A DNA stretch of 27,533 nt from Desulfovibrio sp. UBA4079 (GCA_002382645.1 DFYP01000202.1:18769-46301), one strand, 5' to 3'; numbered from the stretch's first letter, positions 14,919 to 22,556 are shown. Program-made: numbers and translations. Notes: a model not told the origin generated them from the sequence alone.

Positions 14919-15122
14919 ATGAGTGTCGGCAGAGTCGCTGGAACGGGCCCCGTGACGCGGCCGGAACAGTCCGACGCGCAAAAGCGGACCCAGGACGCCC
15001 ATCTCCAAGGGCTGTCCCGGATTCCGGAGCAGCGCGCGGCCGAGGAGCAGAAGCGCTTCACGGCCACGGTGCAGCAGTCCATGTACACCGGCAAGGGTTC
15101 TGTCTTCGACACCATGATCTGA
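14919..15122 (+). CDS. Small protein of unknown function (67 residues)
   Basis: I do not recognise this protein. It is hydrophilic, rich in Gln, Arg, Ala and Thr, with no membrane segment, signal peptide or cysteine. The middle (about residues 17-50, containing SDAQKRTQDAHLQGL and EQRAAEEQKRF) looks helical and the C-terminus, QSMYTGKGSVFDTMI, looks like a short conserved tail. I chose the ATG at 14919 because AAAAGGA lies eight bases upstream; an in-frame ATG eight codons earlier has no such site. A promoter-like element before it and a classical terminator 23 bp after it suggest a self-contained transcription unit, which favours a real gene over a chance frame. Confidence 0.7.
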   Translation: MSVGRVAGTGPVTRPEQSDAQKRTQDAHLQGLSRIPEQRAAEEQKRFTATVQQSMYTGKGSVFDTMI

Positions 15123-15145
15123 ACGTCCGCACGACGCGCAATCCA

Positions 15146-15177
15146 CCGGGGGCCGGGACGACCGGCCCCCGGCTTTT
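15146..15177 (+). terminator. Rho-independent terminator after the small gene
   Basis: A perfect 10-bp stem CCGGGGGCCG / CGGCCCCCGG with a 7-base loop is followed by CTTTT. It isolates the upstream small gene from prmA, whose GTG begins 12 bases further on. Confidence 0.85.
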
Positions 15178-15189
15178 CAAGGAATATCC

Positions 15190-16053
15190 GTGAACGACCT
15201 GCTCCAGATCCGCTTCACCCTGCCCGAGGACCAGACCGACGCCTGCCAAGCCTTCCTGGCCGAGAACGTGCCCCATGGCTGGCAGGAGGAACAGCCCTCC
15301 CCGGGCCTCGTCACCTACTGCCTGTTCGTGGAGGACACGGCCGCGGGCCGCGACCTGGCCCAGACCGTGGCCGCGCGCTGGCCCCAGGCCGAGGTGCGCA
15401 CCGAGGAGCGCGAGGAGGAGGACTGGGGCCGGGCCTGGATGGAGTTCTTCGTGCCCCTGGAGTGCGGCCAGCGCTTCGAGATCCTGCCGCCCTGGCTGGC
15501 CAATGAGGCCAAGGCCGGGCTGACCCCGGTGATCATCGAGCCCAAGATGGCCTTCGGCACGGGCCACCATCCCACCACGGCCCTCTGCCTGGAGGGCCTG
15601 GCCGAGATTCTCGGCAACGGCGCGGGCTGGGAGGGCAAGCATTTCCTGGACCTGGGCACGGGCTCGGGCATCCTGGCCATCGCCCTGTGCAAGCTCGGCA
15701 TGACCGGACTGGGCCTGGACATCGACCCCCTGGCCGTGGAGTGCGCCCGGGAAAACGCCGAGCGCAACGGCGTGCTGGACCGCCTGGCCCTGGCCGTGGG
15801 CAGCATCGAGGCCGCGGCCCAGAATCCGCCCTTCGACCTCATCGTGGCCAACATCCTCTCGGGCCCGCTCATCGGCATGGCCCCGGCCATCGTGAGCCGG
15901 CTGGCCCCGGGCGGGGCCCTGGTGCTCTCGGGCATCCTGGAGGAGCAGGCCCAGGCCGTGGCCGCGGCCTACGAGGCCCAGGGACTTGGCCAGGCCCGCT
16001 TCAGCCGGTCCGGGGAATGGGCCGCCCTGCTCTACCCCGGGGAGCATGCATGA
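15190..16053 (+). CDS. prmA: Ribosomal protein L11 methyltransferase
   Basis: Methylates lysines and the N-terminus of ribosomal protein L11 using S-adenosylmethionine. The 287-residue protein has an N-terminal substrate-binding domain (~1-95), a linker with WMEFFVPLECGQRFEILPPW, and a class I methyltransferase domain. In that domain MAFGTGHHPTTALCLEGL, the SAM motif FLDLGTGSGILAIALCKLG and FDLIVANILSGPL are typical of PrmA. The start is GTG with AAGGA six bases upstream. It overlaps the next gene by 4 bp (ATGA), so translation is coupled. Confidence 0.95.
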   Translation: MNDLLQIRFTLPEDQTDACQAFLAENVPHGWQEEQPSPGLVTYCLFVEDTAAGRDLAQTVAARWPQAEVRTEEREEEDWGRAWMEFFVPLECGQRFEILPPWLANEAKAGLTPVIIEPKMAFGTGHHPTTALCLEGLAEILGNGAGWEGKHFLDLGTGSGILAIALCKLGMTGLGLDIDPLAVECARENAERNGVLDRLALAVGSIEAAAQNPPFDLIVANILSGPLIGMAPAIVSRLAPGGALVLSGILEEQAQAVAAAYEAQGLGQARFSRSGEWAALLYPGEHA

Positions 16054-16706
16054 GGCGGCTCAATCTGCTGCTCAACATGCAACACGCCATGCTGGCGGCC
16101 CTGGGCCCGAGCCAGTGGTGGCCCGGGGACACGCCCTTTGAAGTGGCCGTGGGCGCGATCCTGACCCAGAACACCAACTGGGGCAACGTGGAGAAGGCCA
16201 TCGCCAACCTGAGGCGCGAGAAGGCCCTGGAGCCCAAGGCCCTGGCCCGCCTCCCCCGGGAACGCCTGGAGGAGTGCCTGCGTCCGGCCGGATACTTCCG
16301 GCTCAAGGCCCAGCGCCTGACCCACTTCCTGGACTTTCTCAAGGCCGAGGCCGGGCTCTCCATGGAGGCCCTGGCCCGGCGCGAGCCCGCGGCCCTGCGC
16401 GAAAAGCTCCTGGCGGTCAAGGGCATCGGCCCGGAGACCGCGGACTCCATCCTGCTCTACGCCGTGGGCGCGCCCGTGTTCGTGGTGGACGCCTACACCC
16501 AGCGCATCTGCTCGCGCCACGGCCTGATCCCCGAGGAAACCGACTACCACGAGCTCCAGTCCCTGTTCATGGACGCCCTGCCCCGGGACACGGCCCTGTA
16601 CAACGAGTACCACGCGCTCATCGTGCGCACGGCCAAGCAGTGGTGCCTGAAGAAGGCCCCGCACTGCCAGGGCTGCCCCCTGGAGCCCTTCCTGGAGCCC
16701 CGCTGA
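16050..16706 (+). CDS. HhH-GPD DNA glycosylase, endonuclease III/MagIII-like
   Basis: A base-excision-repair glycosylase of the endonuclease III superfamily (218 residues). The catalytic Asp147 is in PVFVVDAYTQR and the helix-hairpin-helix is LLAVKGIGPETADSILLY (121-138). Two canonical EndoIII features are missing: the lyase lysine position is Glu129 (GPETAD rather than G-R-K-T-A), and the C-terminal cluster has C199-x6-C206-x2-C209 but Leu215 instead of the fourth Cys. The protein is therefore probably a monofunctional glycosylase like Helicobacter pylori MagIII (3-methyladenine), which also has VVDxY and lacks the cluster; the substrate is inferred. The ATG overlaps the prmA stop by 4 bp, and the stop overlaps the next ATG by one base. 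Confidence 0.9.
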   Translation: MRRLNLLLNMQHAMLAALGPSQWWPGDTPFEVAVGAILTQNTNWGNVEKAIANLRREKALEPKALARLPRERLEECLRPAGYFRLKAQRLTHFLDFLKAEAGLSMEALARREPAALREKLLAVKGIGPETADSILLYAVGAPVFVVDAYTQRICSRHGLIPEETDYHELQSLFMDALPRDTALYNEYHALIVRTAKQWCLKKAPHCQGCPLEPFLEPR

Positions 16707-17794
16707 TGCGCACGCCTCTGGCCCTGGTTCTCCTGCTCTGTCTGGCCCTGCCGGTCTGGGCCCAGGACCCCGGCTCGACCCTGCGCCAGAGCGAGGAGCA
16801 GGCAGCCAAGACCAAGGAGGAGGTGGACCGCCTGGCGGCCCGGGAACGGGACCTGTCCGGAAAGATCGCGGCCATCGAGGGCCGGGTGCGCGCCGCCGAG
16901 AAAGAGATCGCTGAACGCGAGCGGCGTCTGGAGGCCGTGCGCGCCGAGGAGCGCAAGGCCCAGGCCGAGCACGACCGGCTGGCCGCGCACAAGGCCGCCA
17001 TTGTCGAGGACCTGCGGCGGCTCATGCAGGGCCTCTGGCCCATGCACGTGAAGAACCTCCAGAACCGCTTCCAGGGCCTGTCCTCCTGGGAGGCCATGGA
17101 CCGGCGCTTCACCTGGATGAGCCACGTCTATGAGGCCACCCGGCACAAGCTGGACGAGGCCCGCCAGACCCAGATGCGCCTGGACGCCAACCTGGAGCGC
17201 CAGAAGCGCCTGGCCGCCGAGACCCAAGCCCAGCTGAACCGGGTCAACCAGGCCAAGGACGTGCTCCTGGCCGAGCGCCTGAGCCTGCGCCACGCCCTGG
17301 CCCAGGTGCGCGACGAGCGCCGCGACCTGGAAAGCGAGCTGGCCGACATCCTGGCCACCATCAAGGAGCTGCGCTACCAGGTGGGGGCCGTGGGCGAGCG
17401 GCGCATGGAGGCCCAGCGGGGCCGCCTGCCCTGGCCGGCCAAGGGCCGCACCGTGTCCGTCTTCAACCCCTCGGCCACTCCGCCGCGCAACGGCCTGGGC
17501 CTGGCCCTGGGCCAGGACGCGCCGGTGCGCGCCGTGTTCTGGGGCAAGGTCGTGCACAACGACGTGCTCCGCGGCTTCGGCCGGGTGGTCATCCTGTTCC
17601 ACGGGGACGATTACTACAGCCTGTATGCCTTCCTGGCCGAATCCGACCTGCGGCCCGGCCAGGAGGTGGAGAAGGACGAGGTTGTGGGAACGGCCGGGTT
17701 TTACCCGGAAGCGCAAGGCCCGGGACTCTATTTTGAATTGCGTTTTCACCAGAAACCCATTAATCCGGACGCGTGGCTGAACGCCGCGCACTAA
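16706..17794 (+). CDS. EnvC-like murein hydrolase activator (degenerate LytM/M23)
   Basis: A 362-residue secreted protein likely to activate cell-wall amidases at division. It has a signal peptide (~1-19, cleavage after VWAQ or nearby), long coiled coils (~25-110 and ~145-235, rich in Glu/Arg/Ala/Leu) and a C-terminal LytM-type domain (~260-360, with VRAVFWGKVVHNDVLRGFG and GLYFELRFHQKPINPDAWL). The zinc ligands of active M23 peptidases are absent: no H-x3-D, and Y-A-F and L-Y-F stand where HxS and HxH would be. This fits an activator rather than an enzyme, as in E. coli EnvC. The start codon overlaps the preceding stop (TGATG), and ctpA follows 41 bp on. Confidence 0.9.
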   Translation: MRTPLALVLLLCLALPVWAQDPGSTLRQSEEQAAKTKEEVDRLAARERDLSGKIAAIEGRVRAAEKEIAERERRLEAVRAEERKAQAEHDRLAAHKAAIVEDLRRLMQGLWPMHVKNLQNRFQGLSSWEAMDRRFTWMSHVYEATRHKLDEARQTQMRLDANLERQKRLAAETQAQLNRVNQAKDVLLAERLSLRHALAQVRDERRDLESELADILATIKELRYQVGAVGERRMEAQRGRLPWPAKGRTVSVFNPSATPPRNGLGLALGQDAPVRAVFWGKVVHNDVLRGFGRVVILFHGDDYYSLYAFLAESDLRPGQEVEKDEVVGTAGFYPEAQGPGLYFELRFHQKPINPDAWLNAAH

Positions 17795-17835
17795 CGCCGC
17801 CGGCCGCTCTCCGGCGTCCTTGGAGGACAGATCCT

Positions 17836-19116
17836 ATGCGTCTCTTCCTTTGGATCGGCACCCTGCTGCTCCTGTTCGTCCTGACCGTGGCCCCGCTGCC
17901 CAGCCAGGCCGTGGGCGAGAACAATTTCGAGGCGCTCAAGCGCTTCAGCCAGGTCCTGGACATCGTGGAAAGCCACTACGTCCAGGACATCCCGCGGTCC
18001 GTGCTCATCGAGGACGCCATCAAAGGCATGCTGGAGCAGCTTGATCCGCACTCCACCTACCTGTCCAAGGACGACTTCAAGGACATCCAGATCAGCACCA
18101 GCGGCGAGTTCACCGGCATCGGCATCGAGATTTCGCTGGAGAACGGCCGGCTCACGGTCATCTCGCCCATCGAGGACACCCCGGCCCACAAGGCCGGACT
18201 CAAGAGCGGCGACATCATCCTGGAGATCGACGGCCAGTCCACCCAGGACATCAGCCTCACCGAGGCGGTCAAGCGCATCCGCGGGCCCAAGGGCTCCACG
18301 GTGAAGCTCATCATCCTGCACAAGGGCTCCAACAAGCCCGAGACCGTGGCCATCGTGCGCGGGACCATCCCGATCCACAGCGTCAAGACCCAGGAGCTGG
18401 AGCCCGGCTACCTCTACGTGCGGCTCACCCGGTTCAACGAGAACACCACCCGGGACCTCCAGGACAAGCTCAAGGAGTACAAGGCCAAGCAGGAGATCAA
18501 GGGCCTGGTGCTCGACCTGCGCAACAACCCCGGCGGGCTCCTGGACCAGGCCGTGACCGTGGCCGACGTGTTCCTCAGCGACGGCCTGGTGGTCTACATC
18601 CAGGGCCGCGACGCCGCCCAGCGCAAGGACTTCCCGGCCAGCCGCGGCAACGACGACGTGGCCGCGCCCATGGTCACCCTGATCAACCCGGGCTCGGCCT
18701 CGGCCTCAGAGATCGTGGCCGGCGCCCTGCAGGACCACAAGCGGGCCCTGCTCGTGGGCGAGCGCACCTTCGGCAAGGGCTCGGTGCAGACCGTGATCCC
18801 CCTGTCCGACGGCACGGGCATCAAGCTGACCACGGCCCTCTACTACACCCCCAACGGCCGCTCCATTCAGGCCCAGGGCATCCTGCCCGACCTGGAAGTG
18901 CCCTTTGTCCCGGTCGACAACGACCAGGACGGCGACGACCGCCGCTTCACCCTGCGCGAGCAGGACCTCTCCCGCCATCTGGAGAACAACGGCGGGAACA
19001 AGGCCAAGGGCGGCTCGGCCAACAAGGAAGCCCAGGACATGGTGGCCCAGGACAACCAGCTGCGCCTCGGCCTGGAGCTGGTCAAGAAGCTGCCGGTGAT
19101 CCGGCAGATCCGCTAG
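17836..19116 (+). CDS. Carboxy-terminal processing protease (S41, CtpA-like)
   Basis: A 426-residue periplasmic serine protease with a Ser-Lys dyad. There is an N-terminal hydrophobic export segment (~3-25), a PDZ domain (~90-175, GIGIEISLENGRLTVI and KAGLKSGDIILEIDG) and the S41 core with LVLDLRNNPGGLLDQAV. The catalytic serine lies in NPGSASASE (284-292) and the lysine is K314 in FGKGSVQT. The C-terminus is Asn/Lys-rich. I chose the ATG at 17836: GGAGG is upstream and it starts directly with the signal segment. EnvC-Ctp-deacetylase is a recurring gene order in proteobacteria, suggesting a shared role in peptidoglycan turnover. Confidence 0.94.
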   Translation: MRLFLWIGTLLLLFVLTVAPLPSQAVGENNFEALKRFSQVLDIVESHYVQDIPRSVLIEDAIKGMLEQLDPHSTYLSKDDFKDIQISTSGEFTGIGIEISLENGRLTVISPIEDTPAHKAGLKSGDIILEIDGQSTQDISLTEAVKRIRGPKGSTVKLIILHKGSNKPETVAIVRGTIPIHSVKTQELEPGYLYVRLTRFNENTTRDLQDKLKEYKAKQEIKGLVLDLRNNPGGLLDQAVTVADVFLSDGLVVYIQGRDAAQRKDFPASRGNDDVAAPMVTLINPGSASASEIVAGALQDHKRALLVGERTFGKGSVQTVIPLSDGTGIKLTTALYYTPNGRSIQAQGILPDLEVPFVPVDNDQDGDDRRFTLREQDLSRHLENNGGNKAKGGSANKEAQDMVAQDNQLRLGLELVKKLPVIRQIR

Positions 19117-19134
19117 GGGGCAGTTCCCGCCGTC

Positions 19135-20364
19135 ATGGACGAGCAGACCCCCGGACAGGAAGAACAGGAACGGGCGCGGGCCAGGAGATTCTCCTGGCTG
19201 ACGCGCCCGCTTCCTTTGGCCCTGGCCGCCACGGGCCTGGCCGCGCTCCTCTCCCTGATCCTCTGGCTGGCCTTTTTCCGTGAACCCTCCCCGGAGCCGC
19301 CTGTGCCCCATGGCCCGGTGCTGCACCAGGACGCCCAGTCGCCCCAGATCCTCTACGAGGAGAGTCCGGCCCAGGACCTGGAGGACAAGGTCAAGGCCGC
19401 GGACCTGGCCCTGCTGGAGGCCCTGCGCGTGCTGGACGAGGGCGCCCGGGCCATGCGCCTCACCGACGCCCAGATCCGGCGCGTGGGGGACGAGAGCTAC
19501 CACGTGCAGAGCCTGCGCCTGAACGTGGGCCGCAAGCGCCAGGACTTCCTGGCCTCGTTCCGCGCGGCCCTGGCCGAGCGCCTGCCCCAGGCCCAGATCG
19601 TGGAGGACGGCTCCGCCCACCTCACCGTGAGCATCGACGGCCTGCTGACCCACGACATCCTCCTGGACGGCCTGGTCAAGCCCGAGGTCCTGCCGCCCAC
19701 GGTGCCCGGGCCCAAGCTGACCATCGTCATCGACGACATGGGCGAGGACCTGGGATTCGCCAAAGGTTTGGCGCGGCTGCCCTTCCCCGTGACCTTCTCC
19801 ATCTGGCCCAACTCGGCCCAGAACCGCGAGGTGGCTACCGTGGCCCGCAGGGCCGGCCGGGAGATCCTGGCCCACGTGCCCATGCAGCCCCGGGGCTGGC
19901 CCGAGATCAAGCCCGGGCCCCAGGCCCTGTACGTGAGCATGAGCCCCGACGAGGTGGAGGAGACCCTGCGGCACAACCTGGACAGGCTGCCCGAGGCCGT
20001 GGGCATCAACAACCACATGGGCTCGCGCTTCACCGAGTCCCCCGAGGGCATGGCCGCGGTCATGGACGTGCTGGCCCAGCGGGGCCTGTTCTACCTGGAC
20101 AGCGTGACCACCCAGAAAAGCGCGGCCCCGGCCGCGGCCCGCAAGCTCGGGCTCAGGCTCCTGCGGCGCGACGTGTTCCTGGACAACGAGCGCAGCGTCC
20201 CGGCCATCCTGCACCAGCTCCGGCTGGCCGAATCCCTGGCCCGCCGCTCGGGCCGGGCCATCGCCATCGGCCACCCCCACCCCGAGACCCTGGAGGCCCT
20301 GAGCCAGTGGTCCGGGGAGCGCGACACGCGCATCAGCCTGGTGCCCCTCTCCGGTCTGCGCTGA
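19135..20364 (+). CDS. Divergent polysaccharide deacetylase family protein (YibQ-like)
   Basis: A 409-residue membrane-anchored protein with a NodB-like barrel. A short cytoplasmic N-terminus (~1-22) precedes a single membrane helix (~23-46, LPLALAATGLAALLSLILWL), a linker domain (~60-190) and the catalytic-like domain. That domain has LTIVIDDMGEDLGF, ILAHVPMQPRGWPEI, INNHMGSRFTESPEGM, YLDSVTT and AIGHPHPETLEAL. Metal-binding Asp/His positions appear present in part (DD and NNHMGS), but the substrate is unknown. It follows ctpA by 18 bp and is the last gene of the prmA-to-deacetylase run. The ribosome binding site is weak. Confidence 0.9.
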   Translation: MDEQTPGQEEQERARARRFSWLTRPLPLALAATGLAALLSLILWLAFFREPSPEPPVPHGPVLHQDAQSPQILYEESPAQDLEDKVKAADLALLEALRVLDEGARAMRLTDAQIRRVGDESYHVQSLRLNVGRKRQDFLASFRAALAERLPQAQIVEDGSAHLTVSIDGLLTHDILLDGLVKPEVLPPTVPGPKLTIVIDDMGEDLGFAKGLARLPFPVTFSIWPNSAQNREVATVARRAGREILAHVPMQPRGWPEIKPGPQALYVSMSPDEVEETLRHNLDRLPEAVGINNHMGSRFTESPEGMAAVMDVLAQRGLFYLDSVTTQKSAAPAAARKLGLRLLRRDVFLDNERSVPAILHQLRLAESLARRSGRAIAIGHPHPETLEALSQWSGERDTRISLVPLSGLR

Positions 20365-20376
20365 TCCCGGCGGGCC

Positions 20377-20408
20377 TTGCCTTTGCCCCGTCCCGGGGCT
20401 ATTCTTTC
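20377..20408 (+). promoter_or_regulatory. Overlapping promoter and terminator-like hairpin before fliM
   Basis: TTGCCT (20377-20382), a 17-base spacer and TATTCT (20400-20405) form a fair sigma-70 promoter. The spacer also contains GCCCCG-TCC-CGGGGC (20385-20399), a 6-bp hairpin followed by TATTCTTT, which could end the deacetylase transcript. Sequence alone does not say which role is real. Confidence 0.4.
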
Positions 20409-20479
20409 CAACATGGCGGCCTGATCCGGCGCCCCCTGGCCCGCTTCTTGCTTCTCCTCTGCGCCAAGAGGCCGGAGCA

Positions 20480-20506
20480 TCAAGTTTTTTTGACACCGGC
20501 CGATAA
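20480..20506 (+). promoter_or_regulatory. Sigma-28 (FliA)-type flagellar promoter of fliM
   Basis: TCAAGTTT (20480-20487), 11 bases, then GCCGATAA (20499-20506). The established FliA consensus is TAAAGTTT-N11-GCCGATAA, so the match is 7/8, exact spacing and 8/8. It lies 39 bases before the fliM ATG, on the right strand and before a flagellar gene. Confidence 0.85.
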
Positions 20507-20545
20507 ACTGAAAGGGACGCCAACCGCGGAGACCGCGATTACACC

Positions 20546-21523
20546 ATGAGCAAGATACTCGAACAGGACGAAGTAGATGCGTTGTTGCGGGGCCTCTCCG
20601 GAGGTGACGTAGAGACGGAGTCCGACCTGCCGGAGGACGACTCCGGCGTCGTCTCCTTCGACCTCGCCAACCAGGACCGCATCATCCGCGGCCGCATGCC
20701 GGTGCTTGAGATCGTCAATGACCGGTTTGCGCGGCTCTACACCAACGCCCTGGCCAACACCATGCGCAAGCGCGTGGACATCAACCCGATCTCCATCGAC
20801 ATGTCGAAGTTCGGGGACTTCATGCGCTCCCTGCCCGTGCCCACGAGCATCTCCATCTTCAAGATGGACCCGCTGCGCGGCAACGCGCTCCTCGTGGTGG
20901 ACTCCCGCCTGGTCTTCGCCCTGGTGGAGAACTTCTTCGGCGGCGCGGGCTCCCAGCCCAAGGTCGAGGGCCGCGACTTCACGCCCATCGAGCAGGCCAT
21001 CGTGGACCGGGTGGTCAAGATCGCCCTGGCCAACATGGAAGACTCCTGGAAGCCGGTGCACGAAGTGCACATCGAGATGATCCGCTCCGAGGTCAACCCC
21101 CAGTTCGCGGCCATCGTGCCGCCCAGCGACGTGGTCATCGTGGTGACCTTCGAGGTGGAGCTGGAGAACGCCATCGGCTCGCTCATCTGCTGCCTGCCCT
21201 ACGCCACCATGGAGCCCATCCGCTCCAAGCTGCACGCCTCCTTCCAGTCCGAGCGCCTGGAGGTGGACCACGCCTGGATCAGCCGCTTCAAGGAGCGGCT
21301 CTTCGAGACCCCGGTGGACATGCTCGTGCGCCTGGGCCGCACCAAGATCACCGGCCGCCAGCTCCTCCAGCTCCAGGTGGGCGACATCCTGCTCCTGGAC
21401 ACCGACGAGGACGACCTGCTGGAGGCCGAGATCGAGACCGTGCGCAAGTTCTACGGCATCCCGGGCCGGGTCAAGGGCAACAAGGCCTTCCAGGTCATCA
21501 AGGAAGAGCCCATCCGGTTCTAG
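20546..21523 (+). CDS. fliM: Flagellar motor switch protein FliM
   Basis: A C-ring component that binds phosphorylated CheY and sets motor direction. The 325-residue protein starts with the CheY-P-binding segment SKILEQDEVDALLRGL (2-17). The middle CheC-like domain includes FGDFMRSLPVPTSI and VENFFGGAG, and the C-terminal SpoA/FliN-like domain includes VDMLVRLGRTKITGRQLLQL. The length is normal. No other flagellar gene is in the window. The leader has a small stem CGCGG-AGA-CCGCG (20525-20537) that contains the only GGAG near the start, 14 bases before the ATG, so initiation may be weak or structure-dependent. A FliA-type promoter stands just upstream. Confidence 0.97.
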   Translation: MSKILEQDEVDALLRGLSGGDVETESDLPEDDSGVVSFDLANQDRIIRGRMPVLEIVNDRFARLYTNALANTMRKRVDINPISIDMSKFGDFMRSLPVPTSISIFKMDPLRGNALLVVDSRLVFALVENFFGGAGSQPKVEGRDFTPIEQAIVDRVVKIALANMEDSWKPVHEVHIEMIRSEVNPQFAAIVPPSDVVIVVTFEVELENAIGSLICCLPYATMEPIRSKLHASFQSERLEVDHAWISRFKERLFETPVDMLVRLGRTKITGRQLLQLQVGDILLLDTDEDDLLEAEIETVRKFYGIPGRVKGNKAFQVIKEEPIRF

Positions 21524-21541
21524 CGCGCATCCCGCCCCCTC

Positions 21542-21570
21542 TTGACTGCGGGCCGCAAATGCGGCTTCAT
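21542..21570 (+). promoter_or_regulatory. Possible promoter with internal dyad before the ABC importer genes
   Basis: TTGACT (21542-21547) lies 52 bases before the binding-protein ATG. The -10 region is poor (CTTCAT at 21565-21570 with a 17-base spacer). GCCGCA-AA-TGCGGC (21552-21565) fills the spacer and could be an operator, or a weak fliM 3' hairpin. Confidence 0.3.
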
Positions 21571-21599
21571 GGCCTACCGATTCCAACCGGAGGGCCGTC

Positions 21600-22550
21600 A
21601 TGCGTCGTCTGCTGCTCATCACCCTGGCCGTGCTTCTCTGGGCCGTGCCCTGTCTGGCCCAGGACAAGACCTATCGCATCTCCGTGACCCAGATCGTGGA
21701 GCACCCGTCCCTGGACGCCATGCGCCTGGGCTTTCTGGACCGGCTCGCGGCCCTGGGGATCAAGGTCGAGCCCCTGGTGCACATCGCCCAGGGCAACATG
21801 GGCACCAACGTCCAGATCGCCAGCCAGATCCAGGGCGAGAACCCGGACCTGATCCTGGCCATCACCACGCCCTCGGCCCAGGCCGTGGCCCAGAAGATCA
21901 AGAACAAGCCCATCGTGTTCACCGGCGTCACCGACCCCCAGGGCGCGGGCCTGGTGAAGCTGCTCGGCGCGCCGGGCGGCAACATCACCGGCATGACCGA
22001 CATGAGCCCCATGGACCGTCACCTGGCGCTCATCCGCGAATGCCTGCCCGGGCTCAAGCGCCTGGGCGTGCTGTACAACGCGGGTGAGCCCAACTCCGTG
22101 GTCCTGGTGAACCTGCTCAAGGCCGAATGCGTCAAGGCCGGAATCGCCCTGGAGGAGGCCACGGTGGCCAACTCCGCCGCGGTGTACCAGGCCGCCAAGA
22201 GTCTGGTGGGCCGGGTGGACGCGGTCTATGTGCCCGTGGACAACACCGTGGTCTCGGCCCTGGAGTCGGCCATCAAGGTCTGCGAGCAGAACCGGCTGCC
22301 CTTCTTTTCCGGCGACACGGACTCCGTGGCCCGGGGCACCGTGGCCGCCCTGGCCGTGGACTACCGCAAGATGGGCGAGCAGACCGCGGACATGGCCGCG
22401 CGCATCCTCAAGGACGGCAAGAAGCCCGGCGACATGCCCGTGGAGAGCATCAAGGAGCCGGCCCTGCACGTGAACACGGCCGCGGCGGCGCGCATGGGCC
22501 TGACCCTGCCCCAGACCGTGCTCGAGCGGGCGGACAAGGTCCTGCGCTGA
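21600..22550 (+). CDS. ABC transporter substrate-binding protein (ABC_sub_bind/TrpX-like)
   Basis: A 316-residue periplasmic binding protein of the family that includes streptococcal TrpX (PF04392 type). It has a signal peptide (~1-20, ending VPCLAQ), then YRISVTQIVEHPSLDAMRLG, the core PDLILAITTPSAQAVAQKI, IVFTGVTDPQGAGLV, GNITGMTDMSPMDRHLAL, LGVLYNAGEPNS and VYVPVDNTVVSALES. The cysteine is not in a good lipobox (AVPC), so a soluble form is more likely. GGAGG lies six bases before the ATG. The permease and ATPase follow. The family binds aromatic amino acids in some cases, but the ligand here cannot be read. Confidence 0.92.
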   Translation: MRRLLLITLAVLLWAVPCLAQDKTYRISVTQIVEHPSLDAMRLGFLDRLAALGIKVEPLVHIAQGNMGTNVQIASQIQGENPDLILAITTPSAQAVAQKIKNKPIVFTGVTDPQGAGLVKLLGAPGGNITGMTDMSPMDRHLALIRECLPGLKRLGVLYNAGEPNSVVLVNLLKAECVKAGIALEEATVANSAAVYQAAKSLVGRVDAVYVPVDNTVVSALESAIKVCEQNRLPFFSGDTDSVARGTVAALAVDYRKMGEQTADMAARILKDGKKPGDMPVESIKEPALHVNTAAAARMGLTLPQTVLERADKVLR

Positions 22551-22556
22551 GCCGCG

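Noticed and set aside
13070..15115. Long minus-strand frame opposite dut, argD and the small gene
   Set aside because: It spans several real plus-strand genes, including promoter and intergenic regions, and has no recognisable domain.
18706..20523. Long minus-strand frame opposite the protease and deacetylase genes
   Set aside because: Antisense shadow with Gly/Gln/His-rich composition; it crosses the fliM promoter region.
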